Origin: an uncultured bacterium
GTDB taxonomy: Bacteria > Planctomycetota > Planctomycetia > Pirellulales > UBA1268
Assembly (NCBI GenBank): GCA_937959175.1
Contig: CALGAS010000425.1
Location: 1 to 9,201 of the forward strand
DNA length: 9,201 nt
Direction: 5' to 3'
A model generated the notes under the pieces. That model was not told the DNA's origin. It did not search any database and saw nothing but the letters and a program-made list of their open reading frames with translations. Both the position numbers and the translations under genes were made by a program. Below, piece by piece: positions 1 to 5,105 of this stretch. The first letter of the stretch is position 1. Every line of letters begins with the position of its first letter.

Positions 1-39
1 CACCACCAACCCGCCCCAAACGCTGTCACGACCAAGCGA

Positions 40-69
40 CCCCTGGTGGCTACCCACGCCTCCCAGGGG
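40..69 (-). terminator. possible hairpin terminator downstream of the GT2 gene
   Basis: A 7-bp perfect inverted repeat (CCCCTGG at 40-46, CCAGGGG at 63-69) with a 16-nt loop lies about 55 nt beyond the stop codon of the GT2 gene. It could end the minus-strand transcript. There is no T-run after the stem on the minus strand, so it is not a classical intrinsic terminator. The rest of 1-124 shows no supportable gene. Confidence 0.25.
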
Positions 70-124
70 ACGGCGGGCCGTTGGGCCTTCCCGGTCCCCG
101 CGGTGGAGCGGTGTCTCTGCCGCC

Positions 125-1120
125 CTACGCCGCCCGGCTGCCCGACCGCGACCCGGCCGCCGGGCCGATCGTGCGGCGGACGACCCAGGTCGGCCGGCCC
201 TGCACCTCCCGGTAGCCCCGCACGACATACTCGCCGACCACCGCCACGGCTCCCGTCGGCACCGCGGCGATCAGGCTCGCCACCGCTGTCACCGCCGCCA
301 GCGAGAGCCCTTCGCGGGGCGGTCCGAGCCAGGCGGTCGCCGTCGCCGCGACCGCGGCGACCAGCCCCGTGGCCACCAGCCCGCCGGCGGCGAGCCAGGT
401 CAGCCGCAGCGGGGCGTCCGAGGAGAGCACGAGCGCGTCGCCGGCGAGCTTGAGGAGCTTCCAGGGGGAATACTTCGTCTCGCCAGCGGCCCGCGGATGG
501 CGGTCGTACCAGACCGGCTCGTGCCGGAAGCCGGCCCAGGGAACAAGGCTTCGCAGGTATCGCCGCTTCTCGGGCAGAGCGACGACCGCGTCGGCGACGG
601 CCCGGTCGATCAGCTTGAAGTCGCCGGTGTCGACCGGCATCGGATAGGGGATCAGCCGGGCGAAGAGCCGGTGGTAGAGGCTCGCCGTCACCAGCTTGAA
701 GGGGGTCTCGCCCGCCCGGCGGCGGCGGCGGCCGTAGGCGACGTCGACGCCCGCCCGCCAGGCGGCCACCATCTCGGGGATCACCTCGGGCGGGTCCTGG
801 AGATCGGCGTCGGTGATCACGATCGCGTCGCCCCGGGCCGCCGCCAGGCCGGCCGACATCGCCGCCTGCTGGCCGAAGTTGCGGGAGAGTTCGATCACCG
901 TGACGCGGCCGTCGCGGGCGGCGATTCGCTCGAGCCGGTCGAGCGTGTCGTCGCGGCTGCCGTCGTCGATGTAGATGATCTCATGGTCCATGCCGGTGGT
1001 CGGGAGGATCTCCGTCAGTCGGGTGTGGGTCTCGTCGATGACGGCCTGTTCGTTGTGGCAGGGGATCACGACCGAAAGCACGCCCCGGGAGGAGCGGGCC
1101 TGGCCGGTGGCGGCGTTCAT
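125..1120 (-). CDS. GT2 polyprenyl-phosphate glycosyltransferase (DPM1/GtrB/ArnC-like)
   Basis: This 331-residue enzyme should transfer a sugar from a nucleotide-sugar to polyprenyl (undecaprenyl) phosphate on the cytoplasmic face of the membrane. Visible GT2 motifs are SVVIPCHNE (16-24), IDDGSRDDT (51-59), the RNFGQQAAMSAGL segment (80-92), the metal-binding DADLQDPPE (104-112), DTGDFKLIDR (164-173) and RYLRSLVPWAGF (187-198). An amphipathic GETKYSPWKLLKLAGDAL segment (213-230) follows, then two hydrophobic helices (about 237-264 and 272-300). This is the DPM1-like GT-A domain plus two-TM layout, at normal family length. The ATG overlaps the stop of the upstream GT39 gene (ATGA) and is preceded by a near-perfect Shine-Dalgarno, so the two genes are translationally coupled. 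Its likely job is to supply the lipid-linked donor used by the neighbouring GT39 enzymes. The sugar cannot be read from the sequence. Confidence 0.93.
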   Translation of the reverse strand: MNAATGQARSSRGVLSVVIPCHNEQAVIDETHTRLTEILPTTGMDHEIIYIDDGSRDDTLDRLERIAARDGRVTVIELSRNFGQQAAMSAGLAAARGDAIVITDADLQDPPEVIPEMVAAWRAGVDVAYGRRRRRAGETPFKLVTASLYHRLFARLIPYPMPVDTGDFKLIDRAVADAVVALPEKRRYLRSLVPWAGFRHEPVWYDRHPRAAGETKYSPWKLLKLAGDALVLSSDAPLRLTWLAAGGLVATGLVAAVAATATAWLGPPREGLSLAAVTAVASLIAAVPTGAVAVVGEYVVRGYREVQGRPTWVVRRTIGPAAGSRSGSRAA

Positions 1121-3030
1121 CGGGTCACCTCCTCGATGCTGGCCGTCCGCTCGGATGGCGAGAGCCGGCCGAGGGCCACCAGTTCGTGCTTCCGGAACAT
1201 CGGCTGGGTGCGGCCGATCTCACCGAAGCCCGCGGGCATGACGGTGGTGACCTTCTCGAGCCGGTCGGCCGGCACCAGCAGGACGGCAGCCGGATCGGAG
1301 GCGAGAAACCGTTCGGCCGCCTCGAGGTCGTCGTGGCAGATCTGGTTGACGTGCCCGGCGGCGTAGAAGACGACGTTGGGGCTGCTCATCATGAAAGTGC
1401 CCAGCCGGGCCTGCCCCTCATCCCGCATCCGTAGCGTGCTGACGAACTCCGGCAGCGTGTTGGCCGTCGCCATCCAGCCCGCGGCCGGACCGACCGCCAG
1501 GGCGGTGTAGAGCAGCGCTCCGCCGGTGAAGCAGGCCAGGGCCGCCTGGGGCCGCGTGCGGGCGAGCTGCCAGCAGGCGATCGCGGCCACCACCGGGATC
1601 ACGCCGACCAGGGCCGCCGGTTCGGCTCCGGACAGGCCGTACCGGGAGATGACCACGATCGTGGCGGCCGTGGCGATGCCGCCGAAGGCCAGCGAGGCCA
1701 GGCCGGTGGCCAGCCAGCGGGGGTGGGGCCAGCGGCCGGAGGTCGCCGCCTGGCGGACGGCCTCCACGCCGAGGGCCGCCACCAAGAGCGCGGCCGCCGG
1801 GTAGGCCGGCAGGATGTAGTTGGGCAGTTTCGTTGCGGCCGCCGAAAAGCCACCGACCCAGACGACCAGCCAGGCGAGGATCAGCCCCAGGGCGTGCTGG
1901 GTCGCGAGCGGTTCCGACCGCCGCCAGATCCGCCAGCCGGCGACACCGACCGCGAGGGGCAGAAAGCACGACCAGGGGTAGAAGAGCACGAGCATCGTCA
2001 GCGGATGGAACAGCACCCCGCCGGAATGCTTTTCCATCGGGGCCATGAACCGGCCGACGTTGTGGACGAAGAAGAAGCCCTCGATCCAGGCGCCGTCGGT
2101 CCGGGCCCAGACCGCGGCGTACCAGGGGGCGGCGGCCAGCAGCATGCCGAGGGTGAGCGTCAGCGGCCGGAGGCTGCGGATCACGTCGATGACCGCCGGC
2201 AGGGCCGCCTGGGCGACCTGCTTCAGCCAGGAGCCGGTCATCATCTCGGACCGCCGCCGATCGACCGCGACCCACCAGCCCCAGGGCACGAGTACCGCCA
2301 GCGGCCCCACGAAGCCGATCGGTCCCTTGCAGACGACCGCCAGGCCCAAGAGCAGCCCGATGCCGAAGGCCCGGCTCAGGCCGAGCTGCGGCAGGGCGTC
2401 GTTGCCGCAGGCGACGCAGGGCTGACAAAAAGGGGACATCCCCCTTTTTTGCAGAACAGGGCTGCCAGGGGTGAACTCTGGGCCCGTACCGCTGGGCGGG
2501 GCGGCAGAAAGGGGGATGTCCCCTTTTTTGATCATGCCCAGGCTGTCGGCCTCGCGCTGCGGGGCGGAGCCGGCGATCACCTCCGCAGCGAGGACGGTCG
2601 CCCAGGTGCACAGCGCGACCAGAATCGCGTCGGGTGTGGCCGCGTGGGCCTCGATGCCGACCAGCAGACTACCCAGCCAAGCGAGCGCCGCCACCACGCC
2701 CACGGTCGGGGAGAAAAACCGCGTCCCGGCCCGGAGCAGGGCCAGGGCGGTGATCAACGCGGCGATCATCGAGGGGAGCCGGGCGGCAAACTCGTTGACC
2801 CCGAAGACCTGCATGCAGCAGGCCATCGCCCAGTGCATCAGGACGGGCTTGTCGACCGCGAGGGTGTCGTTGAAGACCGGCACGATCCAGTCGCCGGTTT
2901 CGACCATCGTGCGGGCGATGGCGGCGAAGCGGGGCTCGTCCTCATCCCAGAGGGGAGCGCGGGCGGTGCCGATCGCCAGGGCGAGTGAGCCGGCGGCCAG
3001 GACGATCAGGAGCGGACGACGGTCGGGCAT
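1117..3030 (-). CDS. ArnT-like GT39 membrane glycosyltransferase with in-frame repeat insertion
   Basis: This 637-residue polytopic membrane protein should transfer a sugar from a polyprenyl-phosphate carrier to an acceptor on the outer face of the cytoplasmic membrane. Family signs in order are: TM1 (about 6-24); the acidic first-loop motif WDEDEPRFA (28-36); TGDWIVPVF and KPVLMHWAM (45-69); NEFAARLPS (79-87); VCKGPIGF (233-240); FVHNVGRF (321-328); PWSCFLP; and KLPNYILPAYPA (401-412). Many hydrophobic helices run through the protein, and a C-terminal extramembrane domain follows (about 540-625). Residues about 166-203 (MIKKGDIPL to KRGMSPFC) are encoded by an inverted-repeat element inserted before the KGP helix. 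The paralogue at 3077-4858 has no counterpart. The frame survives, so the protein may still be functional, but this is unproven. It starts 46 nt after the upstream gene, with no clear Shine-Dalgarno, and overlaps the GT2 start by 4 nt. Acceptor and sugar are unknown. Confidence 0.9.
   Translation of the reverse strand: MPDRRPLLIVLAAGSLALAIGTARAPLWDEDEPRFAAIARTMVETGDWIVPVFNDTLAVDKPVLMHWAMACCMQVFGVNEFAARLPSMIAALITALALLRAGTRFFSPTVGVVAALAWLGSLLVGIEAHAATPDAILVALCTWATVLAAEVIAGSAPQREADSLGMIKKGDIPLSAAPPSGTGPEFTPGSPVLQKRGMSPFCQPCVACGNDALPQLGLSRAFGIGLLLGLAVVCKGPIGFVGPLAVLVPWGWWVAVDRRRSEMMTGSWLKQVAQAALPAVIDVIRSLRPLTLTLGMLLAAAPWYAAVWARTDGAWIEGFFFVHNVGRFMAPMEKHSGGVLFHPLTMLVLFYPWSCFLPLAVGVAGWRIWRRSEPLATQHALGLILAWLVVWVGGFSAAATKLPNYILPAYPAAALLVAALGVEAVRQAATSGRWPHPRWLATGLASLAFGGIATAATIVVISRYGLSGAEPAALVGVIPVVAAIACWQLARTRPQAALACFTGGALLYTALAVGPAAGWMATANTLPEFVSTLRMRDEGQARLGTFMMSSPNVVFYAAGHVNQICHDDLEAAERFLASDPAAVLLVPADRLEKVTTVMPAGFGEIGRTQPMFRKHELVALGRLSPSERTASIEEVTR
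1125..1134 (-). promoter_or_regulatory. strong ribosome binding site of the GT2 gene
   Basis: On the minus strand GAGGAGGTGA lies inside the 3' end of the GT39 gene, with 7 nt between GGAGG and the GT2 ATG at 1120. It is the best Shine-Dalgarno in the window and fixes the GT2 start. The two GT39 genes have much weaker or no visible sites. Confidence 0.85.
2423..2533. repeat. inverted-repeat element (MITE/REP-like) inside the GT39 coding sequence
   Basis: The left arm at 2427-2450 is A5 G4 ACAT C5 T6. The right arm at 2508-2529 is A3 G5 ATGT C4 T6. The two arms are reverse complements over 21 contiguous bases (2427-2447 with 2508-2528), and similarity extends a few bases outward (TGAC and TGATC) and inward (TTGC and CTGC). 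The arms enclose about 56 bp. Each arm is also nearly self-complementary, with a 9-bp stem and a 5-nt loop. The element reads through in the GT39 frame as about 37 codons. I believe related KKGDIPL/KRGMSPF peptides recur in planctomycete proteins, which would make this a dispersed non-autonomous element, but that is recollection only. No clean target-site duplication is visible. Confidence 0.85.
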
Positions 3031-3076
3031 GGATGATTCGGCGGGGGTGGGAGACGTGAACTGGTGAATGACGGGA

Positions 3077-4858
3077 CTAGCGGCGGGACGAACTCGGCGA
3101 CCGCGAGGCCGTTGTGCCGATCAGCCGGGGTGAGCCAGGTGCTGAAACGGCACGGCTTTCGGTCGGCCCGAAGAGGACGAGCTGACGGGCCTCGGGAAGC
3201 ACCGTCACCGATCGCAGCACGCCGTAGCCGGCCGGCAGTTCTGCAGCCACGAGATCTTCCCAGCGGGCATCGACGACCAGCGGAGCTCCCGGGTGGGCCC
3301 GGACAAAGGCGGCAACTTCGGCCGGCTCGTCGATCGCTGCGACCCGGCCGTCAGCCGCCAGCCGCCCGGCGTAAAATGAGGCGCTGGCTGGACCGCGATA
3401 GCAGGCGATCGGGTGGGGAATGCCCTCGGCCGGCAGCCGGGCGAGGAGGTGGCGAGCGCCGCCGGCATGCCCGAAACTTGCCGGGCCGACCGCAACCAAC
3501 ATCGCCACGCTGCCACAGGCGGTGGCGGCCCAGCAGATGGCGGCGGCCCGCCGAGAGGCGAGCATCTGGCTGCGCCAGGCGAGGATGCCGCCGACCACCG
3601 GGAGCAGGCCGACGAGGCCCAGCCATTCCCCGCCGGGGGCAAGCCGGCTGATGACGACCGGCAGGGCGATGCCGAGGGCCAGCCCCGAGCCGATGAGAAA
3701 AGTCCAGGCCCACCGCATCCAGGCATCGACGCGGCGGTCAGCGGTCCGGATCCAGTCGGCGACGAACAGCCCGATGCAGCAGGCCAGGGCAGGGTAGGCA
3801 GGCCAGACGTAGCCCGGGAGTTTCGTGCCCGCCAGCGAGAAGGGGATAATCCAGGCGGTCAGCCAGGCCAGGATCAGCCGCATGCCCGCGGTGCTCGCCG
3901 CAGGCTGGCGGACGGTCCGATACGAGTGCCAGCCGATCAGGGCCGAGGCCATCGACCAGGGAAACAGCCCGACCAGGATCACCAGGGGGTAGTAGAGGAA
4001 GGCCGACCCCGAATGGCCTTCCATCGGCGCCGCGAACCGACCCATGTTGTGGACCAGCAGGAAGTCGCGCAGCCACTGGCCGTCGGTGCGGAGGGTGACG
4101 GCGATGTACCAGGGGGCGGCGACGAGGCAGGCGGTCGCCACCACCACGAGCGGCCGAATGCCCCGCCAGGCGGCCGACGCGGAGACCAGTATCCGCCTGC
4201 CGAGCGGCCCGCTTCGGCCCGGATCGGCCAGTGCCTGCCACCAGGCGAACAGGGCAAACCCGGCCAGCGGGAGCACGAGTCCCACCGGTCCCTTGGTGAG
4301 AATCGCCAGGCCGCAGGCTCCGCCGATCGCCAGGGCGGCGGGCAGCGAGATGGCGACCGGCCCGTCCCGCCAGGAGCGACCGCCCCGTCCGCGTACGCCG
4401 GCCGCCCGCACGAACAGCCAGAGGGCGAGCGTCGTGAAGAAGGCGAGGGGCGCGTCGGGTGTCGAGGCCCGTCCGGCCACGCCACTCCAGAGGCAGGTGG
4501 CCATTGCGAGACCGCTCCAGAGTCCGACATCGGGCCGAAACACGGTGGCCGCGATTCGCCAGACCAGCAGGCAGGTGCCGAGCGTGAGGAGGGCCGAGCC
4601 GAGACGGGCCCCGGTTTCGTTCGGTCCGGCGACCGCGAAGCCGGCCAGGTGAAGCCAGTTGACGAGGGCCGGCTTCTCGACCCGCAGGCGGCCCTCGAAG
4701 GTGGGCACCACCCAGTCGCCGCTGGTCAGCATCGCCAGCGAGCAGGCGGCATTGCGGGGCTCGTCCTCGTCCCAGAGGGGTGGCCCGCCGAGATTGGGAA
4801 GCAACACGGCGGCAGCCACGACCGCCACCAGCAGCCCGTCGGATCGGCGGATACTCAT
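3077..4858 (-). CDS. ArnT-like GT39 membrane glycosyltransferase (first gene of the cassette)
   Basis: This 593-residue polytopic membrane protein is a paralogue of the GT39 at 1117-3030. It should use a polyprenyl-phosphate sugar donor and act at the periplasmic face of the cytoplasmic membrane. Shared motifs are LWDEDEPRNA (28-37), SGDWVVPTF (46-54), EKPALVNWLH (61-70), NETGARLGS (80-88), ILTKGPVGL (186-194), LVHNMGRFAAPMEGHSG (268-284) and KLPGYVWPAYPA (346-357). A C-terminal extramembrane domain containing a SFYAG segment aligns with the VFYAAG segment of the paralogue. The last 25 residues or so are Ser/Arg-rich and look disordered. The ATG at 4858 is preceded by AGAGG with a 9-nt gap, a moderate ribosome site. 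It is the first gene of the minus-strand operon, divergent from gyrA. The substrate is unknown: ArnT itself uses Und-P-aminoarabinose, but nothing here shows that sugar. Confidence 0.9.
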   Translation of the reverse strand: MSIRRSDGLLVAVVAAAVLLPNLGGPPLWDEDEPRNAACSLAMLTSGDWVVPTFEGRLRVEKPALVNWLHLAGFAVAGPNETGARLGSALLTLGTCLLVWRIAATVFRPDVGLWSGLAMATCLWSGVAGRASTPDAPLAFFTTLALWLFVRAAGVRGRGGRSWRDGPVAISLPAALAIGGACGLAILTKGPVGLVLPLAGFALFAWWQALADPGRSGPLGRRILVSASAAWRGIRPLVVVATACLVAAPWYIAVTLRTDGQWLRDFLLVHNMGRFAAPMEGHSGSAFLYYPLVILVGLFPWSMASALIGWHSYRTVRQPAASTAGMRLILAWLTAWIIPFSLAGTKLPGYVWPAYPALACCIGLFVADWIRTADRRVDAWMRWAWTFLIGSGLALGIALPVVISRLAPGGEWLGLVGLLPVVGGILAWRSQMLASRRAAAICWAATACGSVAMLVAVGPASFGHAGGARHLLARLPAEGIPHPIACYRGPASASFYAGRLAADGRVAAIDEPAEVAAFVRAHPGAPLVVDARWEDLVAAELPAGYGVLRSVTVLPEARQLVLFGPTESRAVSAPGSPRLIGTTASRSPSSSRR

Positions 4859-4865
4859 CGCTGTA

Positions 4866-4979
4866 GGCCTCTGAAGACGGCCCCCACGCGACCCGCAGGG
4901 GCGGGTCCCGGTCGGCCTGACATGGGGCGGGAGGGTAGGAGCCGACCAGGCAACGGGTCAAGGCCTCAGAAGATGGCCC
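4866..4979. repeat. 18-bp direct repeat pair in the divergent intergenic region
   Basis: GGCCTCTGAAGACGGCCC (4866-4883) and GGCCTCAGAAGATGGCCC (4962-4979) match at 16 of 18 bases and are 96 bp apart. The first copy lies directly upstream of the GT39 ATG and includes its presumed ribosome site. The core AAGATGGC of the second copy recurs inverted at 5018-5025 (GCCATCTT), inside the spacer of the gyrA promoter candidate. This could be a transcription-factor operator family or simply remnant duplication. Confidence 0.55.
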
Positions 4980-5011
4980 AAGAACCCCTGTTTTTGGCTT
5001 TTTTTGGCCGG

Positions 5012-5039
5012 TTGACCGCCATCTTGGGGCGGGTATGTT
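5012..5039 (+). promoter_or_regulatory. candidate sigma70-type promoter of gyrA
   Basis: TTGACC (5012-5017) and TATGTT (5034-5039) are separated by 16 bp. They follow a T-rich stretch (T5 at 4991-4995 and T7 at 4999-5005) that stands out in this GC-rich sequence. A start near 5046 would give a leader of about 60 nt before the gyrA start. The inverted copy of the intergenic repeat core (5018-5025) sits in the spacer. Confidence 0.45.
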
Positions 5040-5092
5040 CAAGGCTTCGCGGCGGACCGACAGGGATGGCCGGCGAGGCGTTCACGCACGTT

Positions 5093-5098
5093 GGGAGG
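5093..5098 (+). promoter_or_regulatory. ribosome binding site deciding the gyrA TTG start
   Basis: GGGAGG at 5093-5098 lies 7 nt before a TTG at 5106. An in-frame TTG at 5091 would be further upstream but would overlap this site and has no good site of its own. The site therefore favours 5106, giving the N-terminus MADDEKPSE. Confidence 0.7.
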
Positions 5099-5105
5099 CC
5101 GTCTT

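Noticed and set aside
2411..2545. Target-site duplication flanking the inverted-repeat element
   Set aside because: The flanks share only an imperfect CAGG(G)CTG, not adjacent to the arm ends, so no convincing duplication exists.
1723..2988. Long plus-strand open frame antisense to the GT39 gene
   Set aside because: It has no recognisable domain, has the Arg/Gly/Pro/His-rich composition of a GC-driven shadow, and overlaps a gene with clear family motifs.
4932..4961. Minus-strand promoter candidate for the GT39 operon (TTGACC at 4961-4956, TACCCT at 4937-4932, 18-bp spacing)
   Set aside because: The -10 hexamer matches only three of six positions and the region is GC-rich, so it is too weak to list as a feature.
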